A stretch of 64,000 nt of DNA from Streptomyces viridiviolaceus (GCF_014650995.1 NZ_BMWA01000015.1:124001-188000), one strand, 5' to 3'; shown: positions 26,829 through 34,569, numbered from the stretch's first letter. The notes: a model not told the origin generated them from the letters alone. Numbers and translations are program-made.

Positions 26829-28204
26829 GCAGCGGTTCCTTCCTGGTCGAGTTGGTCGCGTAGGGCTTCACGAGCTGTCTCGCGGTTGAGTTGGAGGCCG
26901 CGGGCGATCGTGGCGGCGAGGACGGATTCGCCGGGGGTGTGGCCGTGGCCGGCGTACTGCCAGTCGGCGAGGACGAGCACGGTGTCCGGCTCGACGTCGT
27001 CCAGACCGAGGGCGGCGCGTTCCTGGGCAGCGCGGTAGTCGGCGCGGGCCTGGCGCAGGGCGCCGAGGCTGGTGGAGTAGCGGCGGGACTTGGAGGAGAA
27101 GTGGCCGCGGAAGCCGAGCATGTGCGCCCAGGCCCACAGCCGCCGGTCGGGATACAGCGGGTCGAGCCGCTTGCAGGCTTCGATGAGGCGGCGGGCGTGG
27201 TCGGGGACGCCGTGGCGGTCGAGTTCGGACAGCTCGCCGATGCGGCGGTCAAGGGTGCCGGTGTTCTCGGCGGCTTTGGTGGCGTACTTGGCCACGTAGG
27301 AGGCGACGGCCTGTTCGGTGATGTCGGAGCCGTCCCTGAACGCCTTGATGGGGCGGACGTCGAGCTGGGTGCCCCAGCGGAAGGTGCGGGCTGGTTGGTC
27401 TTCGGCGGCCGGGACGGACACCGAGGTGTAGGAGTGGCCGGCGGCGGCGCGGATCGCATCGGCGAGGAGGCCGACGGTGGCCCAGGACGGCGGCGGGGTG
27501 TCGGGCCCGTCGGGGCCGTCGAGGCGGATCACGGCGTGGAAGTGCACGGCGCCGCGCTTTTGGAACTCGGCGACCTTGCCGTACGACAGCCGGGCGCACT
27601 CCTTGAGTTCTCGTTGGGCGAGGCCAGCGCGGGCGGCGATCTCGCGGCACAGCCGGTTGGTGAAACGCTGCCAGAGCTGCCCGGCATGGTTGTTGAACAG
27701 CACCGCGCCCGCGTAGTCGTACGTGTCCGGGTGGAGGGCGGTGCCAAGCTCCGGAGCGTCCGGGGCGTGGCGAGCACCGCAGCGGCAGGTGCCGCGGTCG
27801 GGCCGGTTGTGGACCGGGCCGAAGGACGGGGCGGTGAGGGTGGCGAAGACCCGCGGATGATCCCGGACCGTGGCGGGGATGTCGCGGCGGTCGTCACCGG
27901 CCAGCCCCGCTCGGATCAGGTGGTAGGTGTCGCCGGCGTAGGTCCAGGCGCAAGCGGGGCAGCGCGAGGCGCGGCGATTGCCGCAGGCCACACGGAGCCG
28001 TCCGCCCGGCTCCTTCTCGGTCGAGTAGTGGTGCAGGGTCTGGCCGGTGGTCTTGTCCTTGTGGATCGTCCAACCGGTCAGGTGGATCGGGTCGGAGCAG
28101 CCGCCGGTGCGGCGGATCTGCTCTTCCCAGCGGTGGTAGTCGGAGGCCGAAGCCACCCTCAGCAGGTCCCCGAGGGTGGCACGGTCGAGCAGTGCGTCAG
28201 GCAC
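26825..28204 (-). CDS. Rolling-circle replication initiator (RepSA-like)
   Basis: 459 residues from GTG 28204, which has GGAGGG 5-10 nt upstream. Features are zinc-binding cysteines (ACGNRRASRCPACAW, later CRCGARH), the HUH motif GAVHFHAVIRLDG near the middle, and the catalytic-region tyrosine candidate in ASYVAKYATKAAE. This organisation is that of pSAM2/pSG5-type rolling-circle initiators, which replicate the excised circle. It overlaps the upstream small zinc protein by 8 nt and xis by 4 nt. The frame is open much further 5' but that stretch lacks protein-like composition. Confidence 0.9.
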   Translation of the reverse strand: MPDALLDRATLGDLLRVASASDYHRWEEQIRRTGGCSDPIHLTGWTIHKDKTTGQTLHHYSTEKEPGGRLRVACGNRRASRCPACAWTYAGDTYHLIRAGLAGDDRRDIPATVRDHPRVFATLTAPSFGPVHNRPDRGTCRCGARHAPDAPELGTALHPDTYDYAGAVLFNNHAGQLWQRFTNRLCREIAARAGLAQRELKECARLSYGKVAEFQKRGAVHFHAVIRLDGPDGPDTPPPSWATVGLLADAIRAAAGHSYTSVSVPAAEDQPARTFRWGTQLDVRPIKAFRDGSDITEQAVASYVAKYATKAAENTGTLDRRIGELSELDRHGVPDHARRLIEACKRLDPLYPDRRLWAWAHMLGFRGHFSSKSRRYSTSLGALRQARADYRAAQERAALGLDDVEPDTVLVLADWQYAGHGHTPGESVLAATIARGLQLNRETAREALRDQLDQEGTAA

Positions 28205-28382
28205 GGGCACCCTCCCGGGCGCGGCGGGCGAGGGCGGTACCGGTGCCGTGGCAGGCCGGGCAGTGGACGGTGATGGTGCGCAGGTGACCGTGCCGGTCGC
28301 GGCCGCCGAGGGTGACGGCGACGGTGGCGAAGCCGTCGCAGGCCGGGCAGATTCGCGGCGCGGGCGGGGTGTGCTGGGCCAT
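28197..28382 (-). CDS. Small CxxC zinc-knuckle protein (61 aa)
   Basis: 61 residues: ICPACDGFATVAVTLGG then VHCPACHGTGTALARR. Two CPAC motifs resemble the DnaJ zinc-finger repeat (CxxCxGxG) and could bind one zinc ion. AAGGAA lies before ATG 28382. It overlaps the rep start by 8 nt, so its translation may set the rate of rep expression. Small proteins like this are common just upstream of rep in AICEs. Confidence 0.75.
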   Translation of the reverse strand: MAQHTPPAPRICPACDGFATVAVTLGGRDRHGHLRTITVHCPACHGTGTALARRAREGARA

Positions 28383-28467
28383 GATGGTGGTTCCTTTCGA
28401 TTGCGGTTGGAAGGAACGGCCCCGGGTGGCGGCGTGCTTGGCGGCTTGTGCGCCACCCGGCGGCCGG

Positions 28468-29019
28468 TCAGCGAGACAGGCGCGAGCCCCGGCGACCACG
28501 GCCCTTGGCCGCGTACATGGCCGCATCGGCGGCAGCGAGCGCATCGGTCAGCAGCGGCACCGGCAGCTCGGCGAGACGGCAGACCCCGACCGACGCAGCC
28601 ATCGGCAGCGACCTCCCGGCATAGTGCAGCGGCCGGTGCAGCGCGGCGATCAGCGCATCCAGATCGGCGGCGGCCAGGTCCTGGACGACGGCCACGAACT
28701 CTTCCCCGCCCAGACGGCCGGCGGCGCCCTTGCGTCCGCACCAGGTGCGCAGCCGGTCGGCGGTGGCGACGAGGGCTGCGTCTCCGGTGGCGTGGCCGTG
28801 GGTGTCGTTGAGGTTCTTGAAGTGGTCGAGGTCGACCAGGAGGACGGCCGCGGTCGGGTGCCGGCGGACGAGGTGTTCGGCGCGGGCGGTCCATCCGGCG
28901 CGGGTGTGCAGACCGGTCAGCGGGTCACGGCGAGCGGAGGCGAGCCGGTGGGCGAGGACGCTTCCGTGCACGGCCCAGCCCAGTAACGGCACCAGAGCGG
29001 CGGCTATCTGCAGATCCAT
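28468..29019 (-). CDS. GGDEF-domain protein, probable diguanylate cyclase
   Basis: 183 residues. One N-terminal hydrophobic segment (about 4-25) is followed directly by DPLTGLHTRAG and a GGDEF domain: DLDHFKNLNDTHGHATGD and catalytic RLGGEEF at residues 103-108, ending in the typical AADAAMYAAKGRGRRGS. The active site is intact, so c-di-GMP synthesis is likely. There is no RxxD inhibition site five residues before GGEEF. AAAGGGGA precedes the ATG. It lies within the transfer/replication operon of the element. Confidence 0.85.
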   Translation of the reverse strand: MDLQIAAALVPLLGWAVHGSVLAHRLASARRDPLTGLHTRAGWTARAEHLVRRHPTAAVLLVDLDHFKNLNDTHGHATGDAALVATADRLRTWCGRKGAAGRLGGEEFVAVVQDLAAADLDALIAALHRPLHYAGRSLPMAASVGVCRLAELPVPLLTDALAAADAAMYAAKGRGRRGSRLSR

Positions 29020-29107
29020 GACATTCCCCTTTGGCGATGGCGGTTGGCGGAGTGCGGTCCCAGAGACGGCGGCGTGCTGGCGGCTTGTGCGTCGCCCCCG
29101 GGACCGG

Positions 29108-29431
29108 TCAGCGACGCTTAGCGTCGGAGGCGAGCAGCGAGCGCAGGACGACGGCGCAGACGGCGACCGAGGCGGCGGTGATGGCGACCGCCAGGAGCAT
29201 GGAGACCAGGACGGCGCCGACGACCAGGACGACGGCGGTGCCGCCGCCGACGAGGGCGAGCGCGGTACCCGGGGTGAGCTGCACCATGGGCCGGGCCGAC
29301 ACCGGGGCCGGGGCGATGGGGGCCGGCGGCGGGGCCGGGGTGCCCGGGGTGATGGTGGTCGGCTCGATGACAGCGGGCTGGGTGACGATGCCAGTGGGCT
29401 GGGGCATGGTCGGGAGCTTGGGCCGGAACAT
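29108..29431 (-). CDS. Spread-type membrane protein, Pro-rich N-terminus
   Basis: 107 residues. A Pro/Ala/Thr-rich first half (GTPAPPPAPIAPAPVS) is followed by two membrane segments (about 54-74 and 77-97) and a basic tail. The size, topology and position between transfer and replication genes fit the small Spd proteins that help plasmid spread within mycelium. Assignment rests on context and composition. Confidence 0.65.
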   Translation of the reverse strand: MFRPKLPTMPQPTGIVTQPAVIEPTTITPGTPAPPPAPIAPAPVSARPMVQLTPGTALALVGGGTAVVLVVGAVLVSMLLAVAITAASVAVCAVVLRSLLASDAKRR

Positions 29432-29443
29432 GGGCGGATCTCC

Positions 29444-29599
29444 TTACTTGACGGCGGTGTCGATGACCGGGGCGAGGAGGCTGTCGGCGAGGAGGTAGCC
29501 GCCGAGCAGGAGTACGACGATGAGCCACCAGGGCGGGCGGATGAGCTTGACGCCGAGGACTCCGACGCACAGCAGGGCGAACCAGAGCGGGACGTCCAC
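29444..29599 (-). CDS. Small two-TM membrane protein (51 aa)
   Basis: 51 residues, from a GTG start at 29599 preceded by GGAGG: VDVPLWFALLCVGVLGVKL, RPPWWLIVVLLLGGYLLA, then a short polar tail ending at TAA 29444-29446. It fills the gap between neighbouring element genes in the same direction and looks like another spread-type membrane protein. Confidence 0.7.
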   Translation of the reverse strand: MDVPLWFALLCVGVLGVKLIRPPWWLIVVLLLGGYLLADSLLAPVIDTAVK

Positions 29600-29609
29600 G
29601 GAGGGCCTC

Positions 29610-29801
29610 CTAGCGGACCTTGCAGCGGTGGGTGCGGGCGGCGAGCTGGGCGGCGGACTGGCTGGTGTAGTCGGCGGACCAGCCGCAGCCGTCGTTGCTG
29701 CACACGGCGGCGTGCTTGGTGGTGCCGTGGCGGTCGCGGTGGGTGCCGATCTGCACCGGGCCGATCCGCATCACGGAGTGGAAGAAGTCACGGGCAGGCA
29801 T
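29610..29801 (-). CDS. AICE mobile-element transfer protein, small Cys/His protein
   Basis: 63 residues: MPARDFFHSVMRIGPVQIGTHRDRHGTTKHAAVCSNDGCGWSADY through ARTHRCKVR. Cys and His residues (CSNDGC, then HRC) could bind zinc. The pattern matches the short proteins commonly named mobile element transfer protein in Streptomyces AICEs. Biochemical role unknown. Confidence 0.78.
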   Translation of the reverse strand: MPARDFFHSVMRIGPVQIGTHRDRHGTTKHAAVCSNDGCGWSADYTSQSAAQLAARTHRCKVR

Positions 29802-29822
29802 GACGAGGGTTCTCCTTCGGGG

Positions 29823-30506
29823 TTAGGCGAGCTGGGCGGCGATGGCGTCGGCCAGGTGCGGCGGGACGCCGAGGCGGGCGCGGAGGGTGTCGGTGTCGAT
29901 CCGGGTGCCGGTGCGGTGTTCGTGGTCGGCGGCGACCTTGCGGGCGTGGTCGACCAGCGCGGCCGGGACCGGAACCGCCGGCGGCGAGGCCGGAACCGGG
30001 GCCGGTTCGGCGACCGGCAGAGCCGGGGTTTCCTGGGGTGCCGGGACGGCCGCAGGTTCCGGCTCCGATTCGGGCACGGACTCCGGTTCGCGCTCGACTT
30101 CGGTCGCCGGATCCGGGTCCGGGGTAGCCGATGCCGGGGTGTGGCCGGTGGGTGAGTGGGCGAGAAGGGTGCCGCCGAGGAAGGCGAGGGCGGGCCATCC
30201 GGCGACGAGGATGCACAGCCAGGCCGGGACGTCGCTCAGGTCGAGGAGTCCAGCGGTGGCGATGTTGGCGCCGAGCGAGGCGGCCAGGGCGATCAGGAAC
30301 CAGCACCAGGCCAGCCGGGACGGCCCGTCGGTGCGCAGTCGGCGCCAGGCGGCGACGAAGAGCAGGTCCACCGAGATCGGATAGGCCCAGGCTTTCCAGC
30401 CGTCCTGTCCCGCGGCGGCGGCGAGGTCGTGCAGGTGGGCGAAGGACAGGGCACCGGCGATCACAGCCTGTACGAGCACGGCGTCCGGGCGAAGGGCGGT
30501 GCGCAT
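29823..30506 (-). CDS. DUF2637 membrane protein (spread protein, SpdB-like)
   Basis: 227 residues. Four membrane segments lie in the first 110 residues (AVIAGALSFAHLHDLAAAAG, then YPISVDLLFVAAWRR, LIALAASLGANIATAG, LCILVAGWPALAFLGG), the DUF2637 pattern. A Pro/Glu-rich linker follows, and then a C-terminal helix-turn-helix-like region (TLRARLGVPPHLADAIAAQL). Such proteins accompany FtsK-like Tra in AICEs and help intramycelial spread. Confidence 0.82.
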   Translation of the reverse strand: MRTALRPDAVLVQAVIAGALSFAHLHDLAAAAGQDGWKAWAYPISVDLLFVAAWRRLRTDGPSRLAWCWFLIALAASLGANIATAGLLDLSDVPAWLCILVAGWPALAFLGGTLLAHSPTGHTPASATPDPDPATEVEREPESVPESEPEPAAVPAPQETPALPVAEPAPVPASPPAVPVPAALVDHARKVAADHEHRTGTRIDTDTLRARLGVPPHLADAIAAQLA

Positions 30507-30528
30507 CGCGGTGTCCTCCTTTCCGGAG

Positions 30529-31884
30529 TCAGGCGGCGGCCGGGGTCGACTCGACAGCCGGGGCCGGAACCGGGGCGAGGGTGCCGAGGGCGGGCCGGAA
30601 CGGGGCCAGGGCGGGCAGATCCGGGGTCAGGTCGGCGTGCCGGTTGCAGACGTTCACGGCGTGCCGCAGCGAGGTGTGCGGGGTCCGGACGCGGGCCCAG
30701 CCGCCGGCGGAGTCGGCGGCGATGGCGACGCCGGGGGTGTCGGTGGGGATCGAGATCGCGGCGAGGACAGCGTCCGGGGCGATGTCCCCGAAGGCCATGT
30801 TCGCCGAGGCTTCGTCATTGACCCGGTGCGCGGTGCGACCGGTGAGCTGGGCACGGAGCATCGTGATGCCCTTGCCGAGTTCCGAGCCGAAGCGCTGCCC
30901 ACAGACCTCCAGATAGATCCCCGCGGCACGGCCAAGCTGGGCGAGGCGGGCCAGGGCGGTGATGATCCGGTCCCGGCGCTTCTCCTCATCCTTGGTGGCG
31001 AAGAGGGCGAGTTCGGCAACCTCGTCGACCAAGACCACGATCGGCACCGGGCGCAGGTCCTCGGGCAGGTCCCAGATGTCGGCGGCGATCTCCGCATCCG
31101 GCACATCCGCGGTGATCCGCTGCTCAGCCCGGATGAGCTGGTAGACGTCCTGCATGTGGGACACGAGGGCGTCGAGGAGTTCGGCAGCGGTGTCGGGGTT
31201 GTCGGCCAGCGCAGAGAACCGACGGGCCAGCGGGAACAGCTCCACCCCCTGCTTGCAGTCGATCCCCACCAGGGCAACCCGCTGCGGCGCGAGCGCGGCC
31301 ACCAGGTTGCGCTGATACACCGACTTGCCGGACTCCGTGGCACCGATGACCAGCCCGTGCGGCACGGCACGGTAGTCGCGGTAGTGCACGGCACCGTCCT
31401 CGCGCAGAGCCACCGGCACCCGCATCGGCCGAGAGTCCACGTGCGCCGGCATCTGCACCCGCTTGAGCACGTCATAGCCGGTCATCCGCAGCTCCACCAC
31501 ACCCGAGCGCAGCTCACGCGAGGTGACGCCGTACATCGCGAACGAGTGCCGCAGCCGGTCACACGAGGCCGCCACGTCGAAGGCGTCCTGACCGGGCCGG
31601 AGCTTCAGCCGTAACACCAGACCGGTGCGGGTGACCCGCAGCCGCAGGATGCGCGGGGCCCGCGGGCCAGGCACCGGCCGATTGGTCATCCGGGCCACGG
31701 TCAAGCGCCAGCGCGGCGCCGGGACCGTCAGGCCGCAGGCGTCCATGACCGAGCCGTAGCGGACCAGGACCCGCACCGCGGCGAGGGTGACCCCGAAGGT
31801 CAGCCAGTACCAGGCGGGACGCCGCCACAGCAGGAGACCCGCAGCGGCGACGACCAGCACCAGAGCGACGATCAGCCACGCCAT
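30529..31884 (-). CDS. FtsK/SpoIIIE-type conjugal transfer ATPase (TraSA/TraB-like)
   Basis: 451 residues. Two N-terminal membrane segments (about 3-20 and 27-43) are followed by a P-loop ATPase with Walker A GATESGKS at 181-188 and Walker B PIVVLVDEVAE at 281-291. AGIYLEVCGQRFGSE and RTAHRVNDEASANMAFG are the FtsK-family sensor regions. Proteins of this type move double-stranded DNA from donor to recipient mycelium without a relaxase. The C-terminal tail is Pro/Ala-rich; no clear gamma-type winged helix is evident. It lies 3 nt after the SCO3933-type gene. Confidence 0.92.
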   Translation of the reverse strand: MAWLIVALVLVVAAAGLLLWRRPAWYWLTFGVTLAAVRVLVRYGSVMDACGLTVPAPRWRLTVARMTNRPVPGPRAPRILRLRVTRTGLVLRLKLRPGQDAFDVAASCDRLRHSFAMYGVTSRELRSGVVELRMTGYDVLKRVQMPAHVDSRPMRVPVALREDGAVHYRDYRAVPHGLVIGATESGKSVYQRNLVAALAPQRVALVGIDCKQGVELFPLARRFSALADNPDTAAELLDALVSHMQDVYQLIRAEQRITADVPDAEIAADIWDLPEDLRPVPIVVLVDEVAELALFATKDEEKRRDRIITALARLAQLGRAAGIYLEVCGQRFGSELGKGITMLRAQLTGRTAHRVNDEASANMAFGDIAPDAVLAAISIPTDTPGVAIAADSAGGWARVRTPHTSLRHAVNVCNRHADLTPDLPALAPFRPALGTLAPVPAPAVESTPAAA

Positions 31885-31887
31885 GGC

Positions 31888-32241
31888 TCAGACCGCCTTC
31901 GAGGCCGAGCCCGCAGCGGCCAGCGAGGTCACCGCGACCGCGCGGAAGGCGATCCCGTGCCGCTTCTGGCCGTTGAACTCGTTCTCCCACGGCGAGGCGA
32001 CCAGACCGGTCAGGACCACCGGGGTGCCCATGGCCAGGTCCTCGGAGACGCCGGACTGCGGAACGGTGAGCTTGAGGATCTCCACCTCGTCGGGCGTGGA
32101 GAACATGACCTCCACGACCATCAGGGTGGCGCCGTCCTTGTCGAGGGCGATCTCACCGGTCCGGCGGTCCTTCACCTTGGGCTGCGGTGCCTTGGCGACC
32201 ATCACGGTGGCGTTTGCGGTGTCCACGGGGATCTGACGCAT
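31888..32241 (-). CDS. SCO3933-family regulatory protein
   Basis: 117 residues: MRQIPVDTANATVMVAKAPQPKVKDRRTGEIALDKDG, then a beta-rich middle and WENEFNGQKRHGIAFRAVAVTSL. This corresponds to the SCO3933 family found just upstream of tra in AICEs. An OB-like fold is possible but not shown. It is the first gene of the long - strand operon. By position it could act like the pSAM2 activator Pra, which is inference only. Confidence 0.75.
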   Translation of the reverse strand: MRQIPVDTANATVMVAKAPQPKVKDRRTGEIALDKDGATLMVVEVMFSTPDEVEILKLTVPQSGVSEDLAMGTPVVLTGLVASPWENEFNGQKRHGIAFRAVAVTSLAAAGSASKAV

Positions 32242-32325
32242 CGTCTTGTCTCCTGCTGAGGTGAGGTGTTGACCGACATCCCGTCGGTGAGATCAGGAGA
32301 CCGTGAGGGAGGGTGGACGCATCAC

Positions 32326-32375
32326 CGTCCGTATGGACGTTTAGGGACGTCTGAGCTACCGTCAAAACGTCCCTA
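32326..32375. promoter_or_regulatory. Operator/promoter cluster between transfer operon and XRE regulator
   Basis: TAGGGACGT (32342-32350) and ACGTCCCTA (32367-32375) form a 9-bp inverted repeat, and CGTCC/GGACG (32326-32330, 32335-32339) a second one. On the - strand a -35 like TTGACG (32365-32360) and a -10 like TAAACG (32343-32338), 16 nt apart, lie inside this cluster, so a bound repressor would block the transfer operon promoter. The probable binder is the XRE protein read divergently. Confidence 0.55.
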
Positions 32376-32398
32376 GCGGTCCCAGTGAAGGGCACGTC

Positions 32399-33130
32399 AT
32401 GGCGAACGAGCGTCTGCGCGCGGCGATTTCAGCGAGGGGCGAGACGATCCAGTCCGTTGCCGAGCACGTCGGGGTGGACCCCAAGAGCGTCGAGCGGTGG
32501 ATCACCACCGGCCGCACTCCGCACCGCGGGCACCGTTGGAAGGCGGCGAGCCTCCTCGGAGTCGACGAGGTCTACCTCTGGCCGGCCGTGGAGAAGCAGG
32601 CGGAGAAGGCCAGCACGTCCGAGTTGATCACGTACTACCCGCACCGTGGCGCGGTGCCCGCCCCGCTCTGGTCATCCCTGATCGAGAAGGCGACGGACCA
32701 GGTCGACATCCTCGTGTACGCCGGACTGTTCCTCTTCGACAGCAATCCGGACCTGCCCGACCATCTAGCCGAGAAGGCGAAGGCCGGCGCCCAGGTCCGC
32801 ATCCTGCTCGGCGATCCCGACTCCGAAGCGGTCCGTCAGCGTGGCGAAGAGGAGGGCATCGGCGGCGACCTGGCCGCACGTGCCCGGATCACCCGGCGCT
32901 ACCTCGAGCCCGCCATGTCGACGCCCGGTGTCGAAGTCCGGTTGCACGACACGATCCTCTACAACTCGATCTACCGGTTCGACGAGGACGTTCTCGTGAA
33001 CCCGCACGTCCTCGGAGCTCCCGCCGGCCAGAACCCGGTGATGCACTTCCGCTACCTCCCCGGAGCGCGGACCTTCCGGCACTACATGCGGAGCTTCGAC
33101 TACGCATGGGAGCGGGGCCGGACGGCATAG
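32399..33130 (+). CDS. XRE-type regulator with phospholipase-D-like/DUF5919 C-terminal domain
   Basis: 243 residues. Residues about 1-60 are an HTH (RLRAAISARGETIQSVAEHVGVDPKSVERWITTGRTPHRGHRWKAA is the DNA-binding region). After a linker, residues 75-243 look like the PLD-like/DUF5919 sensor fold (AQVRILLGDPDSEAVRQRG, VEVRLHDTILYNSIYRFDEDVLVNPH). The HKD catalytic motif is absent, so it is probably a ligand-sensing rather than an enzymatic domain. It is likely the master repressor of the element in place of a KorSA-type GntR protein. The Nudix gene follows after 28 nt. Confidence 0.78.
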   Translation: MANERLRAAISARGETIQSVAEHVGVDPKSVERWITTGRTPHRGHRWKAASLLGVDEVYLWPAVEKQAEKASTSELITYYPHRGAVPAPLWSSLIEKATDQVDILVYAGLFLFDSNPDLPDHLAEKAKAGAQVRILLGDPDSEAVRQRGEEEGIGGDLAARARITRRYLEPAMSTPGVEVRLHDTILYNSIYRFDEDVLVNPHVLGAPAGQNPVMHFRYLPGARTFRHYMRSFDYAWERGRTA

Positions 33131-33158
33131 CAAGCCCTGGACGTGCAACGCTGAACAC

Positions 33159-33629
33159 ATGGCCCGTGTTGACTACTTCAACGATCCCAACGCTCCGAAG
33201 GCGAACAGCCTCGTCCCCTCCGTGACCGCCGTGGCCCGCAACGAGGCCGGGGAAGTCCTACTGATCCACAAGACCGACAACGGCCTCTGGGCCCTGCCCG
33301 GAGGCGGCATCGACCTGGGCGAGTCAGCGCCCGACGCAGCCGTACGGGAGACGAAGGAAGAGACCGGCTTCGACGTGGAGGTGACCGGCCTCGTCGGCAT
33401 CTACACCAACCCCGGGCACGTCATGGCGTACGACGACGGCGAGGTCCGTCAGCAGTTCTCCATCTGCTTCCACGCCCGCATCACCGGCGGCGAGCTGCGG
33501 ACGAGCAGCGAGAGCAAGGAAGTGGCCTTCGTCAACCCGAGCAAACTGGACGAGCTGAACATCCACCCGTCGATGCGCATGCGGATCGAGCACGGCTTGG
33601 CCGACCGGGCAGAGCCCTACATCGGCTGA
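33159..33629 (+). CDS. Nudix hydrolase, Pif-like by context
   Basis: 156 residues with a perfect Nudix box: GGGIDLGESAPDAAVRETKEETGF, catalytic glutamates in RETKEETG. The N-terminus MARVDYFNDPNAPKANSLVPSVTAVARNEAGEVLLI is typical of AICE-encoded Nudix proteins. In pSAM2 the conjugal immunity factor Pif carries a Nudix motif, so this is the likely counterpart, blocking redundant transfer into cells already carrying the element. The 3' end overlaps the HD gene by 13 nt, tail to tail. Confidence 0.82.
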   Translation: MARVDYFNDPNAPKANSLVPSVTAVARNEAGEVLLIHKTDNGLWALPGGGIDLGESAPDAAVRETKEETGFDVEVTGLVGIYTNPGHVMAYDDGEVRQQFSICFHARITGGELRTSSESKEVAFVNPSKLDELNIHPSMRMRIEHGLADRAEPYIG

Positions 33630-34177
33630 TGCGCCATGCGGTCGCGGGTCCGCTCGACAGCGCCCCGGAGGTACGGCCGCGCCTTGCTGATCGCGTTGTG
33701 CACCTCGCTGCCCGGCTCGTAGCGAACAAGGATCTCGTCGATCCGGGTGTCGAAGTCGAAGGACTGCCCGGCAGGGCCGGTCGTCATGTCAGCGAAGATC
33801 AGGGCGTCCAGCACCGGCGAGTCTTCCCGCTCATAGACGGCCAGCTCTGCTGAGAGTCCACGCTGCTCCGCCTCGTACACGGCTCCGGAGTGATGAGCGA
33901 CCAGCTGCACCAGGCGCGCCGGCGCACCCAGCGATTCGAGGTGCCGGGCACCATCGAGGGGGTGGAACCCGGTGTCACGCAGCTCGGGTGCGTAACCGAT
34001 GTCATGCAGCCAGGCGGCAGCGACGAGGAGATCCCGGTCCGCCTCGGACACAGCCGTGGAAGCCTCGCGAGCCCGAGCGGCCACGGCCTGGGTGTGCAGC
34101 CAGCGGTTCCCGAGCGGAGGAAGCAGGGACTCGGCGAGTTCGGCCGCTCCCTGGGGCGTGTCCAGTGCAGAAGGCAT
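33617..34177 (-). CDS. HD-domain phosphohydrolase-like protein
   Basis: 186 residues. The HD signature is WLHDIGYAPEL (residues about 56-66), with an upstream histidine in WLHTQAVAARA and later metal ligands in VAHHSGAVYEAE and FADMTTG, which make up the H-HD-H-D set. The substrate is not evident; nucleotide or second-messenger hydrolysis is usual for this fold. Its position opposite the Nudix gene is common in AICEs, and both may act on nucleotides. Confidence 0.8.
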   Translation of the reverse strand: MPSALDTPQGAAELAESLLPPLGNRWLHTQAVAARAREASTAVSEADRDLLVAAAWLHDIGYAPELRDTGFHPLDGARHLESLGAPARLVQLVAHHSGAVYEAEQRGLSAELAVYEREDSPVLDALIFADMTTGPAGQSFDFDTRIDEILVRYEPGSEVHNAISKARPYLRGAVERTRDRMAHQPM

Positions 34178-34273
34178 GGATGGAACGGTAGCCGAGCCGA
34201 GCAGTGAGCCGACAGGCCACGATCGAGCGGTCGCCGGCCAGAGCGCGGTAAGACTTTCCCTACTTCATCAAGG

Positions 34274-34312
34274 CCCGCGCACGGCGCGGGCGCGCGCCGC
34301 CTCTGCGGCGCG
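34274..34312. repeat. Two adjacent GC-rich hairpins in non-coding region
   Basis: Hairpin 1: CCCGCGC (34274-34280) with GCGCGGG (34284-34290). Hairpin 2: CGCGCCGC (34293-34300) with GCGGCGCG (34305-34312), loop CTCT. They lie in the gene-free stretch 34178-34578, the likely place for a cis-acting transfer or replication site. Confidence 0.5.
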
Positions 34313-34403
34313 GCCTGCCTCCTGTCTTCGCCCCGGCTGGCCGCGCCCGGCGGCGCGCTGCGTGCATGCGGGCTGAGGTAGGAAACCCTCTGTGGCTGGG
34401 GCG

Positions 34404-34569
34404 GTCGGCTCCACGGCTTTAGGCAGCCACTTTGGGGCGAGCCTCTAAGATCTTGGCCCCAACGTCGTGCTTTAACGGGCAGGTCCACAGACTGCCCGAC
34501 TCGCCATCAGCTTACGGGGCCAAGATCACTCGCCCCAAAGCAGCTCCAGCCCAAAGCCGCTCCGCCGAC
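34404..34569. repeat. 166-nt imperfect palindrome (extended cruciform / structured RNA)
   Basis: Nested perfect arms: 34404-34409 with 34564-34569 (6 bp), 34414-34420 with 34553-34559 (7 bp), 34430-34441 with 34529-34540 (12 bp), 34449-34460 with 34516-34527 (12 bp), and an apical hairpin 34476-34482 with 34492-34498 (7 bp). Internal loops are nearly symmetrical except a 7-nt bulge at 34442-34448 facing one base at 34528. It ends 10 nt before the stop codon of the cargo nuclease gene. It may be a single-strand origin, transfer locus or stable RNA; sequence alone does not decide. Confidence 0.75.

Noticed and set aside
28205..28894. N-terminal extension of Rep
   Set aside because: Arg/Pro/Ser-rich antisense-type composition overlapping the zinc-knuckle and GGDEF genes; GTG 28204 with GGAGGG gives a normal Rep.
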